A stretch of 64,000 nt of DNA from JBJYKD01 sp049310025 (GCF_049310025.1 NZ_JBJYKD010000008.1:1-64000), one strand, 5' to 3'. Counted from the stretch's first letter, positions 15,843 to 24,839 are shown. The notes: a model not told the origin generated them from the sequence alone. Program-made: numbers and translations.

Positions 15843-18647
15843 ATGGGGGGGCCTGTAAGAAATAAAGAAAGGGTATTGAATTACATAACTCGGCGCCAGG
15901 AGAAAATTTACCTGGAGAACGAGAAGATCCTCGAAGATTTCGGTGTAACCGCTGAGGAGATAGCCGAGACCTTTCAAATTGCAAGGCCCAACGTAAGTTC
16001 ACTTTTAAATGATCTGGTGAGAGAAGGAATCCTTATAAAAGTTTCAACCAGGCCTGTGTATTATTTTTTGAGAAGCATGATTGAACAGGGGCTCGGCATA
16101 GATATGCCGCATAAATTGCGCTCTTTGAATCGTGACGCTTTTTTGGATGCCATAAGTAAAAGGAAACCTGCAAATAAAAATGATGAGGATTCGATATTTA
16201 AAAACCTGATAGGGTATGATGGTAGCCTTAAGACTCAGGTAGAGCAATTAAAAGCTGCAGTTCTTTATCCTCCTTATGGGCTTCATTCCCTCATAATAGG
16301 GCCGTCGGGTTCAGGTAAATCATTTATGGTTGAACTTATGTACAACTTTTCACGTAAAATCGGACGCCATGAAAAAATGAATGTATTCAACTGCGCCGAC
16401 TATTACAATAACCCACAGCTTTTAATGTCGTATTTGTTCGGACATGCTAAGGGGGCTTATACTGGAGCCGAAAGCGACCGCCCGGGCCTTGTAGAGCTTT
16501 CCGATCGTGGAATACTATTTCTCGACGAGGTGCACAGGTTGCCGCCTGAAGGCCAGGAAATGCTATTTTTGCTGATAGACAAAGGTGAATATTATCGTCT
16601 GGGGGACCCGATCGTAAGAAAGGCGAACCTGATGATAGTTGCTGCTACTACGGAAGATCCAAATTCTGTACTCTTAAAAACCTTTATTAGACGCATTCCA
16701 ATGATTGTAAGAATCCCGCCTTTAGAGGAAAGGCCTTTAAAGGAAAAACTGGATATAATTAAAGAACTGGTTTTTGAAGAAGCACGGCGAGTGAAGTCAG
16801 AAATCGTAATATTTCCCGAGACACTTAAAGGCCTTTTATGTCATAGATATGATGGGAATGTTGGTGAACTGAAATCAACATTACAGATGATGTGTGCTAA
16901 AGCTTTTGCAAGAAATTTTTACTCTGGAAGAAAGGAGATCCTAATAGACGTAGGTGTGTTACCTGATTACATCAGAAGTGAGATAGTAAAACTCAGAGCA
17001 AATCACGGTATCGAATTAACTGAGAGAATCGAAGAGCCTCTAATAATTTCATCGGAAGGTGACGACACGCAACAGGCTGCAAGATACGACCTTTACGATT
17101 TGGTTCTGGAAAAAATAAAAGCTCTGGAAAAACAGGGACTCAGCAGAGATGATATTGAGGTCAATATTGCGCAGTTCATCGACGAGTACTTCAGAACAGT
17201 GACCGGTAGGTTTAAAAAGCTTAGTCTTCAGGAATTTGAGAAGATAGTTAGCAGAGATATTATAAAATTTACCATGGAAATGATTAAAATAGCTGAATCT
17301 GAACTCGGAATGACATATTCGGAAAATTTTGTATATACTGTAGCACTACACTTTCAGTCATTGCTGGAAAGGATGAAGCGGGGAAATACCGTTGTAAATC
17401 TCAGACTGAACGAGATAAAAGAAAAGTATAAAAAGGAGTACAATGTGGCAAAAAAAATTCTGAGTCATTTTAAGGTGCAGTTTGGAATGGATGTTCCGGA
17501 GGATGAAGCGGGGTTTATTACCGTATTCCTGACTTCAGACCTGCAGAAAAAAGCCAATCCATGTGTAGGAATAATTGTAATAGCCCATGGAGACAGCGCC
17601 GCTTCCAGCATGGCTCGAGTCGCAAACAAGCTTCTTGGAATAGATAGGATAAAGGCTTTTGATATGCCGTTAAATATGACTATTGATGAAGCCCTTGGCG
17701 GAGTAACGGAAATAGTTAGAGAGACAGATGAAGGAAAAGGGGTACTGCTTTTGATAGACATGGGATCTCTTCGGAATTTTGGTGAAATCATTACCCGGCT
17801 CACGGGTATAAAAACGGCAACAGTAGATAGAGTCAATACACCTTTAATCCTCGAATGTGCGAGGAAATCGTACTTCCTTCACTACGACCTCGACTCAATA
17901 GTTGAAGCAGTGACGGACGTAGAAACAAAAAAGACGGTAAGGGCCGAAAAGCCGATAATCATAACCGTGTGCAGTACCGGTGAAGGCACTGCAGAAAAGT
18001 TAAAAAAATTTCTAGAGAACAAATTTCAACAATTAAAAAATTACGAGATTCTACCCTTTAATCTGTTCGATTTGAAAGAAGAAAATAAAAACTTTAAAGA
18101 TATTTTATCAACAAAAAGAGTTGTTTGTATAATAGGCGCTATAGATCCTGGAGTTAAATCAATTCCATTTATACCTCTTGAAGTGATCTTAAAAAATCCA
18201 GATACAATTATAAACATCATAGAGAATAATGAAATTTCAATTAAAGCTCGGCGCAGCACATCTGTTGCGGAAAAAAACGGAGCGAACGCGTTAAATGAAG
18301 AGATAATAAAAATCCTTGAAGAGTTTTTAACTTACATTAACCCGATTAAAATGGCCAGAGCATACTCATTTTTTGTGAGAGAACTAGAGGATGAAATGAA
18401 AAGTCAATTAAAAGAAGATGTTTCTGTAAAACTGGGTGTACATCTGGGTTGCGCCGTTGAAAGAATTATAACGAATAATTACATTATATTCCCGGAAAAA
18501 GAGACATTTATAAAGCAAAATGCACGGAAGTATCAGGTCTTCCGTCACTGTCTTCAGGTGATAGAGAAAAGCTTCAACGTGAGCTTCAACGATGACGAAA
18601 TTTGTTACTGTATAGAGGTACTCAACAAATTAGGCCCTGCTAGTTAG
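15843..18647 (+). CDS. LevR-type sigma-54 dependent activator with PRD and PTS domains
   Basis: The protein has 934 residues from the ATG at 15843, which follows GAGGGGG; an in-frame TTG at 15816 is upstream of that site. Order of domains: winged helix (about 1-70), AAA+ ATPase with Walker A GPSGSGKS near residue 154, the sigma-54 contact loop GAYTGA near 205 and Walker B GILFLDEVHRL, PRD1, an EIIA-Man like domain with phospho-histidine near 582 in VIAHGDSAASS, an EIIB-Gat like domain (TVCSTGEGTAEKL), and a C-terminal PRD2. LevR proteins are switched by PTS phosphorylation. The sigma-54 promoter and PTS genes lie directly downstream, so this is their activator. Confidence 0.93.
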   Translation: MGGPVRNKERVLNYITRRQEKIYLENEKILEDFGVTAEEIAETFQIARPNVSSLLNDLVREGILIKVSTRPVYYFLRSMIEQGLGIDMPHKLRSLNRDAFLDAISKRKPANKNDEDSIFKNLIGYDGSLKTQVEQLKAAVLYPPYGLHSLIIGPSGSGKSFMVELMYNFSRKIGRHEKMNVFNCADYYNNPQLLMSYLFGHAKGAYTGAESDRPGLVELSDRGILFLDEVHRLPPEGQEMLFLLIDKGEYYRLGDPIVRKANLMIVAATTEDPNSVLLKTFIRRIPMIVRIPPLEERPLKEKLDIIKELVFEEARRVKSEIVIFPETLKGLLCHRYDGNVGELKSTLQMMCAKAFARNFYSGRKEILIDVGVLPDYIRSEIVKLRANHGIELTERIEEPLIISSEGDDTQQAARYDLYDLVLEKIKALEKQGLSRDDIEVNIAQFIDEYFRTVTGRFKKLSLQEFEKIVSRDIIKFTMEMIKIAESELGMTYSENFVYTVALHFQSLLERMKRGNTVVNLRLNEIKEKYKKEYNVAKKILSHFKVQFGMDVPEDEAGFITVFLTSDLQKKANPCVGIIVIAHGDSAASSMARVANKLLGIDRIKAFDMPLNMTIDEALGGVTEIVRETDEGKGVLLLIDMGSLRNFGEIITRLTGIKTATVDRVNTPLILECARKSYFLHYDLDSIVEAVTDVETKKTVRAEKPIIITVCSTGEGTAEKLKKFLENKFQQLKNYEILPFNLFDLKEENKNFKDILSTKRVVCIIGAIDPGVKSIPFIPLEVILKNPDTIINIIENNEISIKARRSTSVAEKNGANALNEEIIKILEEFLTYINPIKMARAYSFFVRELEDEMKSQLKEDVSVKLGVHLGCAVERIITNNYIIFPEKETFIKQNARKYQVFRHCLQVIEKSFNVSFNDDEICYCIEVLNKLGPAS

Positions 18648-18657
18648 CAGGGCTTTT
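18634..18657 (+). terminator. terminator overlapping the activator stop codon
   Basis: GCCCTGC at 18634-18640 pairs with GCAGGGC at 18647-18653, then TTTT. The TAG stop of the activator (18645-18647) lies in the loop and the start of the 3' arm. The T tract is short, so termination may be partial. Confidence 0.6.
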
Positions 18658-18673
18658 ATAATGTGTATGGGAT

Positions 18674-18696
18674 AGTGTATGAAACATGCATACACT
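18674..18696 (+). promoter_or_regulatory. upstream activator sequence for the LevR-type protein
   Basis: AGTGTATG at 18674-18681 and CATACACT at 18689-18696 form an inverted repeat with a 7-base centre. A further GTGTATGG lies at 18663-18670. The site is about 40-60 bases upstream of the sigma-54 promoter, the expected place for an enhancer. Confidence 0.6.
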
Positions 18697-18732
18697 TTTT
18701 TAAACAACTGCCGCGATCGATATACACAGTGC

Positions 18733-18748
18733 TGGCATAGCAATTGCT
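18733..18748 (+). promoter_or_regulatory. sigma-54 (-24/-12) promoter of the PTS operon
   Basis: TGGCATAGCAATTGCT at 18733-18748 matches the TGGCAC-N5-TTGCW consensus in all but one position. GG at 18734-18735 and GC at 18746-18747 have the required 10-base gap. Expected start of transcription is near 18759. Confidence 0.88.
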
Positions 18749-18792
18749 ATGTTTTTCAATAAAGAATATACATGCTCATGGAGGCGCAGAAA

Positions 18793-19287
18793 ATGGGGTC
18801 ATACAAAGAAATTATTCAATCTTGGTTTGAAGAAGAACTCATAATACCGGACATAGAAGCAACTAGCTTTGAGGAAGTGTTAAAGATCTTAAGTGAAAGC
18901 TTGCATAGAAAAGGCTACGTTAAAGATGGTTTTTATGAAAAATTGATAGAGAGGGAAAGGAATTTCCCTACAGGCTTGCCAGTGGAAGGAGACGTCAAAG
19001 CAGCAATTCCTCATGCCAGTCCGGAGTATGTTAATAAGTCGGCGATAGCGGTTGGTATTTTGAAAAAACCTGTGACTTTTGTAGAGATGGGTACCAGGGA
19101 TCGTTTTGTAGAATGCAGGATCGTTTTTCTTCTCGCCATCAAGGATTCGAAGAGACATCTTGAAGTTTTAAAACGGCTTATGGATTTCTTTGTCAACAGT
19201 GGCAACCTTGAAAGAATTGTCAAAGCCCGGGATCGAAAAGTGATACTGCACTTTATACTAGACAACTTAAATGGTGATGGGAGGTGA
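18793..19287 (+). CDS. gatA: PTS galactitol/fructose-type EIIA component
   Basis: The protein has 164 residues from the ATG at 18793, eight bases after GGAGG at 18780-18784; earlier in-frame ATGs at 18772 and 18778 lie on or before that site. It is an EIIA domain of the fructose/mannitol fold (PTS_EIIA_2). The phospho-accepting histidine is His74 in KAAIPHASPEYV. It receives phosphate from HPr and passes it to the EIIB encoded next. It is the first gene after the sigma-54 promoter. The symbol follows the galactitol family; the true substrate may differ. Confidence 0.87.
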   Translation: MGSYKEIIQSWFEEELIIPDIEATSFEEVLKILSESLHRKGYVKDGFYEKLIERERNFPTGLPVEGDVKAAIPHASPEYVNKSAIAVGILKKPVTFVEMGTRDRFVECRIVFLLAIKDSKRHLEVLKRLMDFFVNSGNLERIVKARDRKVILHFILDNLNGDGR

Positions 19288-19353
19288 TATGAAGGGTCCT
19301 AAATAAAAAAATAAAAAATAAATCACATATTTTCTGAGGAGGAGAGTAGGCTT

Positions 19354-19644
19354 ATGAAAAAAAGAATAGTAGTGGCATGCGGATCAGGGGTGGCTACTTC
19401 CAATACGGTAGCTGAAAAGGTGAAGGATCTGTGCAAACAGCGGAAGATTGATGTGGAGGTAATGGCTGTAGATTTTAAATCTCTTAAAGATTACTTAAAG
19501 GGAGCCAATGTCTTTATCTCCATAGCGCCGTATGATAGGACGGATTATGGAGTGCCTACTATTAGCGGCATACCGTTTCTTACCGGGGTTGGCATGGATA
19601 AAGCTATGGATGAACTGGAGAGGATTTTAAGAAACGGGAGGTAG
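19354..19644 (+). CDS. gatB: PTS galactitol-family EIIB component
   Basis: The protein has 96 residues. The phospho-cysteine is Cys9 in VVACGSGVATSNTVAEKV, the P-loop of GatB-type EIIB proteins. It takes phosphate from the EIIA and transfers it to the sugar during transport through the EIIC. It begins after GAGGAGAG, and the EIIC gene starts four bases after its stop. Confidence 0.92.
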   Translation: MKKRIVVACGSGVATSNTVAEKVKDLCKQRKIDVEVMAVDFKSLKDYLKGANVFISIAPYDRTDYGVPTISGIPFLTGVGMDKAMDELERILRNGR

Positions 19645-19648
19645 AAGT

Positions 19649-21016
19649 ATGAATTCTTTTAAAGACGTTATTCAGTATATCCTTAACCTAGGACCGGCTG
19701 TTTTTTTACCTTTTGTGATGCTGATCCTGGGTCTGATTATAAGGATGAAGTTTACAAAAGCGCTTTCTGCAGCTCTCACCCTCGGTGTTGCATTTTTGGG
19801 GATGTCGGTAATACTTGACTTTATGTTCGGGGCCATATCACCCGCTGCCAATGCATTCGTCAAGAACACGGGAATTCAGTTAAATGCCCTGGACCTGGGA
19901 TGGACTCCCAACGCCGCCATTGCATGGGCGTGGCCCTACGCATTTTTAATATTCCCGATCCAGATCGCGATTAACCTCATAATGCTGGCTTTGGGATGGA
20001 CCAACTGTCTTAACGTTGATATGTGGAATGTTTGGAACAAAGTTTTTACAGGAGTTCTGGTGGCAGGAATTACCGGAAGTCTTCCTATAGCATTTATTGT
20101 TTGTGCGATCCAGGTGGTCTTCGAATTGAAAAATGCAGATCTGACTCAGAAGCAGGTCTACGAAATAACGAACATTCCCGGTATAGCTCTTCCTCATAGC
20201 ATGGCTCTCACTGGTGTTATAATCGCGCCGCTGAACAGACTATTGGATTTTATACCCGGGATAAACAAAATCAAGCTGGATGCCGATGGGCTTAAGGAGA
20301 AATTGGGTATATTTGCCGAAAACCACATTCTGGGATTCATAGTCGGTTTGATAATAGCTCTATTTGCCAGGTATAACTTCAAAGGCACCCTTACCTTAGG
20401 TATGCAGGCAGCGACTGCGCTTGTACTGTTCCCAATGGTGGCTGCCCTTTTCATGAAAGCTCTTGCCCCCATCTCGGAAGCCGCAGCGGAGTTCATGAAG
20501 TCCAGATTTCCCGGCAGGGAGTTCTATATCGGGCTGGATTGGCCCTTCCTGGCCGGTCAGCCGGCATTGTGGGTTACTACCATTGTATTAGTTCCTATTA
20601 TACTGCTAATGGCTGTGTTGCTGCCTGGAAATACTACCCTTCCTTTTGGCGGCATACTTAACCTCTGCTTTGCGGTGCCTGCTTTAATAATAACACGGGG
20701 CGATCTGTTCAGGATGATTGTACTGGGTATTGTTACAACGCCTCTTTACCTGTGGGTGGCCAGTTACTTTGCACCTGTAATAACATCGCTGGCCAGACAT
20801 GTAGGTACGATCAACATACCGTCCAACCAGCTGATTACTTGGAACGGCATGGAAACTCCCGAGTTCAGATACTTTATGAGTCAGATAGGTCTGATTTTTA
20901 AGGGCCAGCTTTTCCCGGGTATTATAATTCTGCCGCTTTATGCCCTCCTCATATGGTATTATTGGAACCACATGACCAGAAGGGAGAGAGAGGTTAAGGA
21001 AAGACTCGGCCTGTGA
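19649..21016 (+). CDS. gatC: PTS galactitol-family EIIC permease
   Basis: The protein has 455 residues with about ten to twelve hydrophobic segments. FLPFVMLILGLIIRMKF at the N-terminus, ALDLGWTPNAAIAWAWPYAF and the Asn-rich LGWTNCLNVDMWN are characteristic of the GatC (EIIC_GAT) family. It binds and moves the sugar or polyol across the membrane while EIIB phosphorylates it. The family covers galactitol and related substrates, so the substrate cannot be read from the sequence. The genes downstream (kinase, aldolase) indicate breakdown through a bisphosphate. Confidence 0.9.
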   Translation: MNSFKDVIQYILNLGPAVFLPFVMLILGLIIRMKFTKALSAALTLGVAFLGMSVILDFMFGAISPAANAFVKNTGIQLNALDLGWTPNAAIAWAWPYAFLIFPIQIAINLIMLALGWTNCLNVDMWNVWNKVFTGVLVAGITGSLPIAFIVCAIQVVFELKNADLTQKQVYEITNIPGIALPHSMALTGVIIAPLNRLLDFIPGINKIKLDADGLKEKLGIFAENHILGFIVGLIIALFARYNFKGTLTLGMQAATALVLFPMVAALFMKALAPISEAAAEFMKSRFPGREFYIGLDWPFLAGQPALWVTTIVLVPIILLMAVLLPGNTTLPFGGILNLCFAVPALIITRGDLFRMIVLGIVTTPLYLWVASYFAPVITSLARHVGTINIPSNQLITWNGMETPEFRYFMSQIGLIFKGQLFPGIIILPLYALLIWYYWNHMTRREREVKERLGL

Positions 21017-21037
21017 TTTTCAAGGCCGATGGCCCTT

Positions 21038-21070
21038 GGCGGTCGGGGAGGCGAATTCTCCCAGGCCGCC
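21038..21070 (+). promoter_or_regulatory. hairpin between EIIC and kinase genes
   Basis: GGCGG 21038-21042 pairs with CCGCC 21066-21070, and GGGAG 21046-21050 with CTCCC 21058-21062. No T tract follows, only GAAGAAAAAA, so it looks like an RNA-stability or partial-attenuation hairpin in the 150-base gap. Confidence 0.45.
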
Positions 21071-21168
21071 GAAGAAAAAAGTTGGAGGCACACCTTAATA
21101 TTCATTATTGCCGGCGAAGAAGTTTCAAAGAAGAAAATACTGAATTTCTAGAATAGGGGGTGACTTTT

Positions 21169-22104
21169 TTGATATGTACTGTGACTCTCAATCCTGCACT
21201 AGACAGGATTATGATACTTGATGAGATCAATTATGGGGAAAATACCAGGATAAAACAACAGGAAATTGATGTCGGTGGCAAGGGAACTCATGTTGCGGCC
21301 GTTTTGTCGGACCTCGGTATAGAAACTGTGGCAACCGGTATTATGGGAAGTATAGGTGGGGAGAAACTGTGCGAACTTCTGGAAAAAAGGAGAGTAAAGT
21401 GTGATTTTATATGGGTTGAAAGTCTGGAGGTGAGAACCAGTTATATTATTGTTTTGCTAAAAGATAAAAAGCATTTTATGATTACCGAAAGAGGAAGTGA
21501 AGTTAATAGAAAAGATATTGCCCTACTTTACGAGAAAATAGATAAGCTCTCAAAGTCAACTGATTACATGGTTTTTTCCGGGGGGGTCGGCCCCGGGTTT
21601 GACAAAAATGTTTACAGAGAACTGATAGCCATATCTAAAAGTAATGGTGCAAAGACTGTGCTGGACGCCAGCGGTGAATACTTAAGAGAAGGTGCCAAAT
21701 CAACACCAAATTTTCTAAAAATCAACTGCAAGGAATTCTCGGAATTAGTAGGCCATGAGATGACTGATGAAACAGATATAGTAAAAAATGCAAAAAATCT
21801 AATCGAGGGTGGAGTAGAGGTTGTAGCCATTACCCTGGGAAAAGACGGTTCTATCGTCCTCACAGAAAATGAAGTTATAAAGATTTTTTTACCCCATATA
21901 GAAGTAGTAAATACTGTCGGATGCGGCGATATATACCTTGCGGGGGCCTTATATAAAATGAAAATGGGGAAAAGCACGGAGGAATGTTTTACTTTTGCTG
22001 CGGCCTTGAGCGCTTCAAAGGCTCTTTTGTACAGAACTTCGGAATTTGATCCGGCTACGGTGAAACGCCTGGAAAAAAGTGTGAATATCAGTTACTATCA
22101 TTAG
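21169..22104 (+). CDS. PfkB-family hexose phosphate kinase (1-phosphofructokinase / tagatose-phosphate kinase type)
   Basis: The protein has 311 residues from a TTG at 21169, seven bases after AGGGGGTGA; a GTG at 21160 falls on that site. The N-terminus CTVTLNPALDRIM and the DVGGKGTHVA block are those of FruK/LacC. The catalytic loop reads NTVGCGDIYLAGALY, with the usual GAGD changed to GCGD but the aspartate kept. These enzymes add a second phosphate to a ketose phosphate, giving fructose- or tagatose-1,6-bisphosphate. It lies between the PTS and an aldolase, so it probably acts on the PTS product. Which ketose is unknown. Confidence 0.85.
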   Translation: MICTVTLNPALDRIMILDEINYGENTRIKQQEIDVGGKGTHVAAVLSDLGIETVATGIMGSIGGEKLCELLEKRRVKCDFIWVESLEVRTSYIIVLLKDKKHFMITERGSEVNRKDIALLYEKIDKLSKSTDYMVFSGGVGPGFDKNVYRELIAISKSNGAKTVLDASGEYLREGAKSTPNFLKINCKEFSELVGHEMTDETDIVKNAKNLIEGGVEVVAITLGKDGSIVLTENEVIKIFLPHIEVVNTVGCGDIYLAGALYKMKMGKSTEECFTFAAALSASKALLYRTSEFDPATVKRLEKSVNISYYH

Positions 22105-22119
22105 ACTGGGGGTATCAAA

Positions 22120-22809
22120 GTGAAGTATTTAAAAGAAAGAAAGGAAATATGCGAACTCGTAAATGACATGTTCGACAGGTTTATGACCAATGCTGTGGGT
22201 GGAAACGTTTCTCTGAGAGTAGGAGAAAACGAAGTACTTATAACGCCATCTTTAATGGCTGAAGAGAAAAGGTGCAAACTAAATCCTGATGATCTCATAC
22301 TGGTTGATCTGGACATGAATGTTATTGACGGAATAGGCAGGGTAAGCAGGGAGATAAACATGCACTGTGGCATATTAAAAAGAATACCCCGGGTAAATGC
22401 ATGTGTCCACGCCCATCCGAAAAATCTTTTGGTCTTTGCTTGCCTAGAAGTTCCTCTACCTTCGGTTACTGAGGCCACCCGCAAATACGGTATAGTGGAA
22501 GTGCTGCCCTATAAAAAAGCCTGTTCTACAGAATTAGCTGATGCTGTTGTGGATTATTTCGCAGGGAAGAAGGAAGCTCTGGATCGCTCGGGCATGGCGG
22601 TTATGCTGGCACGACACGGAGTAATGTCCGTTGGCAGAACTCTTTCAGAGGCCTATAATGTAATCGAGAGACTTGAGGCAAACGCGTATATTGTCCTTTG
22701 CAGCAGTTTAGTGGAAAATAATCCGATTCTAAAGGTGGCTAATGTGCAGCAGTATTTTAGCCCACGCCTTTTTATCACGAGTAGCACTGAAGCGGATAGC
22801 GGAGAGTAA
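22120..22809 (+). CDS. class II aldolase (fuculose/ribulose phosphate aldolase family)
   Basis: The protein has 229 residues and starts at GTG 22120. NAVGGNVSLRV near the N-terminus is the phosphate-binding stretch of the AraD/FucA family. The metal histidines lie in NACVHAHPKN and LARHGVMSVG, and the Glu of SREINMHCG fits the catalytic acid. Members cleave or epimerise L-fuculose-1-P, L-rhamnulose-1-P or ribulose-5-P. At the end of the PTS-kinase operon it most likely splits the sugar (bis)phosphate into two three-carbon units. It is not of the GatY/KbaY type normally used for tagatose bisphosphate. Confidence 0.83.
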   Translation: MKYLKERKEICELVNDMFDRFMTNAVGGNVSLRVGENEVLITPSLMAEEKRCKLNPDDLILVDLDMNVIDGIGRVSREINMHCGILKRIPRVNACVHAHPKNLLVFACLEVPLPSVTEATRKYGIVEVLPYKKACSTELADAVVDYFAGKKEALDRSGMAVMLARHGVMSVGRTLSEAYNVIERLEANAYIVLCSSLVENNPILKVANVQQYFSPRLFITSSTEADSGE

Positions 22810-22827
22810 AAAATAATTAATTTAATT

Positions 22828-22857
22828 GGCAGACAATAATGTTCTGCCTTTTGTTTT
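22828..22857 (+). terminator. terminator of the PTS-kinase-aldolase operon
   Basis: GGCAGA at 22828-22833 pairs with TCTGCC at 22843-22848, followed by TTTTGTTTT. It closes the operon that starts at the sigma-54 promoter. Confidence 0.75.
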
Positions 22858-22987
22858 CTACTTTGTTGTAAAGTTAACACGAAACTCGTCCGGCTTGGTA
22901 AACCGGCGGATACGGAGCCGAATGTCCTGCAGTATGATAGGAGGGGGCTAGCCGCCTCCTCCTATTCGATCTGATTCATGGCTTATT

Positions 22988-23956
22988 TTACTTTGTAAAA
23001 ACGTGCTCTCCCACTCTGTAGAGCACCGGTTTTGCAAGAAGCCATTTATTTCTGGTCTTGGATGGATTGAAGAAGTAGAGCGCCCCACCGGTGGGGTCTT
23101 TTCCCGCCAGCGCCTCATCGGCGGCTTTCAGGGAGTCCTGGCCCGGGATTATGGAGGCTATCCTGCCCTCTTCCACCGGTGAGAACTGGTACAATCCCAG
23201 TTCATCGATCTGATAAATGACTTCCTTGATGGTATTCGGGAAATCCGGGCTTTTCACTCTGTTGATAACCACCGCCCCCACCGCAAGTTTCCCGAGGTAC
23301 GGCTCTCCTTCGGCTTCGGCGTGAATCAGTTTGGCCAGCAGCAGCCTTTCTTCGGCGGTATAGTATATACCCGCTCCCGCCTTCATCAACCTGTCCCTGT
23401 CAAAACCGCCTCTCGAGCTCAAATCCCGAGGGCGTTCAGGCGTCTGGGGTTTTGGTGGAATCAAAAGTTTCATCCCCGGGTAAATTTCATCCTTCACCAG
23501 CCCGTTGATATCTTTTAAGTCCTGGACAGTCACGCCGTAGGCTCTCGCTATAAGAAAGAGTGTGTCACCTTTTTTAACCGCAATTCTCTGGTAAGGGCTC
23601 TTTTGCGGTATGAACAGGGCCTGTCCCACCAGAATTTCATCGGAAGCAAGGCCGTTTAAATCTTTCAGCTCCTGCAGGTTTACACCGAACCGGCGGCTTA
23701 TGAGATACAGGGTATCACCGGGTTTTACTATGTACCTTTCCGGCAGAAGCAGAACCTGCCCTGCGGTAATCCTGTCGGAAACGAGGGTATTGGCCAGCTT
23801 AATTTTGTCCATCGGGATTCCGGTTCTCCTGCTCAGTAGAAAAAGCGTGTCACCGGGCTTTACGGTGTAAACCTGTGCGTAAGCCCCGCCGCCCAGAAAA
23901 AGAAAAATGACGAGCAAAAAAGCTGCCGCAATTGATTTTTTGATGTTTTGCACCAT
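22988..23956 (-). CDS. LysM-containing SleB-type cell wall / spore cortex hydrolase
   Basis: The protein has 322 residues. A signal peptide (residues 1-27, ending GGAYAQ) is followed by three LysM peptidoglycan-binding repeats, each opening with a variant of YTVKPGDTLFLLSRR, at about 29-72, 74-117 and 121-164. After a charged linker the C-terminal domain (about 200-322) is Hydrolase_2 (SleB), with the catalytic glutamate in LIHAEAEGEP and the AVGAVVINRVKSP block. SleB proteins are lytic transglycosylases that degrade spore cortex during germination. This supports a spore-forming host. AGGAGATG precedes the ATG. Confidence 0.92.
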   Translation of the reverse strand: MVQNIKKSIAAAFLLVIFLFLGGGAYAQVYTVKPGDTLFLLSRRTGIPMDKIKLANTLVSDRITAGQVLLLPERYIVKPGDTLYLISRRFGVNLQELKDLNGLASDEILVGQALFIPQKSPYQRIAVKKGDTLFLIARAYGVTVQDLKDINGLVKDEIYPGMKLLIPPKPQTPERPRDLSSRGGFDRDRLMKAGAGIYYTAEERLLLAKLIHAEAEGEPYLGKLAVGAVVINRVKSPDFPNTIKEVIYQIDELGLYQFSPVEEGRIASIIPGQDSLKAADEALAGKDPTGGALYFFNPSKTRNKWLLAKPVLYRVGEHVFTK

Positions 23957-24102
23957 CCATCATCTCCTTTCTCTGGGACAATTATACTATACACCTCCAG
24001 CCCATTTCATCAAGTAAATTTAACCAGTAATACTTTTTTCAGTTGAACCCGTAGCACAATCAAGCCTGCGGCCGAAAATTTTAAAGTTGAACAATGATAC
24101 AG

Positions 24103-24131
24103 TTGAAAAAAATGTTTAGTTTAAATAAAAT
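24103..24131 (+). promoter_or_regulatory. promoter of the Phd-PIN toxin-antitoxin pair
   Basis: TTGAAA 24103-24108 and TAAAAT 24126-24131 are 17 bases apart. AGTTGAA occurs three times nearby (about 24042, 24085 and 24101), a possible antitoxin operator. Confidence 0.5.
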
Positions 24132-24157
24132 ATAATTAGCCGAAGGAGGTGTTATTT

Positions 24158-24391
24158 ATGATAGTCACTGCCACTCAATTTAAAAATAATATGGGCAAAT
24201 ATCTAAAATTAGCCAAAAAACAAGAAATTATTATAACCAGAAGCGGAAAATCAATTGCAAAGATTGTCCCTTTGAACGGAGATGAGACCCCCATAACAGA
24301 CAGTCTTATCGGAATACTGGAAGGTGACAAAAACGTAGACTTGAAGAGAGAGAGAGAGGAAAGATTAAAAAAATATGAAGATCCTGCTTGA
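24158..24391 (+). CDS. Phd/YefM-type antitoxin
   Basis: The protein has 77 residues from the ATG at 24158, seven bases after GGAGG; a GTG at 24149 falls inside that site. It opens MIVTATQFKNNMGKYLKLA and has EIIITRSGKSIAKIVPL, the standard Phd/YefM DNA-binding N-terminus. The acidic and basic C-terminal tail (KNVDLKREREERLKK) would wrap the toxin. It overlaps the PIN-domain gene by 17 bases, the normal order for such modules. It should repress its own promoter alone and with the toxin. Confidence 0.88.
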   Translation: MIVTATQFKNNMGKYLKLAKKQEIIITRSGKSIAKIVPLNGDETPITDSLIGILEGDKNVDLKREREERLKKYEDPA

Positions 24392-24785
24392 TACAAATAT
24401 CATTCTCGATGTTCTTTTAAAAAGAGATCCTTTTTACAAAGACGGTGCGGAAATATTCAGGATGGCTGAAAGGGGAGAGATTTCCGCTTTCGTAACGGCT
24501 TCCAGTATTACAGATATTTTTTATATTGCACGGAAGCGAATAGGCGGCGAATCCGGTAAAGATGCCATTAAAAAGTTGCTCGAAATTGTCGATGTGGTCA
24601 GTGTGAGAAAGTACGACATAAAAAAAGCTTTAGATCTGGCATTTTCCGATTACGAAGATGCCCTTCAGGCGCAGTGTGCTAAAAAAATAAGGGCAAATTA
24701 TATTGTTACAAGAAACGAAAAAGACTTTAAAATTTCCCCTGTTAAAACCATTTCACCTGAAAAGTTTCTGAAATTATACCGGTAA
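24375..24785 (+). CDS. PIN-domain toxin (VapC-like RNase)
   Basis: The protein has 136 residues. The first acidic residue is in ILLDTNIILDVLL; further PIN acidic residues lie in SSITDIFY and FSDYEDALQAQCA, and TRNEKDF near the end is the last conserved strand. It resembles the PIN_3 group found in Clostridia. PIN toxins are Mg-dependent RNases that cut tRNA or rRNA. The antitoxin gene overlaps its start. A hairpin just downstream serves the opposite strand. Confidence 0.87.
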   Translation: MKILLDTNIILDVLLKRDPFYKDGAEIFRMAERGEISAFVTASSITDIFYIARKRIGGESGKDAIKKLLEIVDVVSVRKYDIKKALDLAFSDYEDALQAQCAKKIRANYIVTRNEKDFKISPVKTISPEKFLKLYR

Positions 24786-24793
24786 AAATTCAT

Positions 24794-24827
24794 AAAAAAA
24801 CTTTCCAGTCATTATTACACCGGAAAG
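24794..24827 (-). terminator. terminator for the coiled-coil gene
   Basis: On the minus strand CTTTCC...GGAAAG (24801-24827) forms a stem followed by seven T (24794-24800). It lies 13 bases past the stop of the gene at 24840. Confidence 0.75.
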
Positions 24828-24839
24828 CCAAAAAACCGC

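Noticed and set aside
22860..22987. Possible riboswitch between the aldolase and SleB genes
   Set aside because: CCGG and GGAGG inverted repeats are present, but no known aptamer core could be matched, and both neighbouring genes end here, so there is nothing downstream to control. Without a covariance search I leave it unassigned.
23470..23880. Repeated sequence blocks suggesting a DNA repeat array
   Set aside because: They are the three LysM domains of one protein; the repeats are diverged and in frame.
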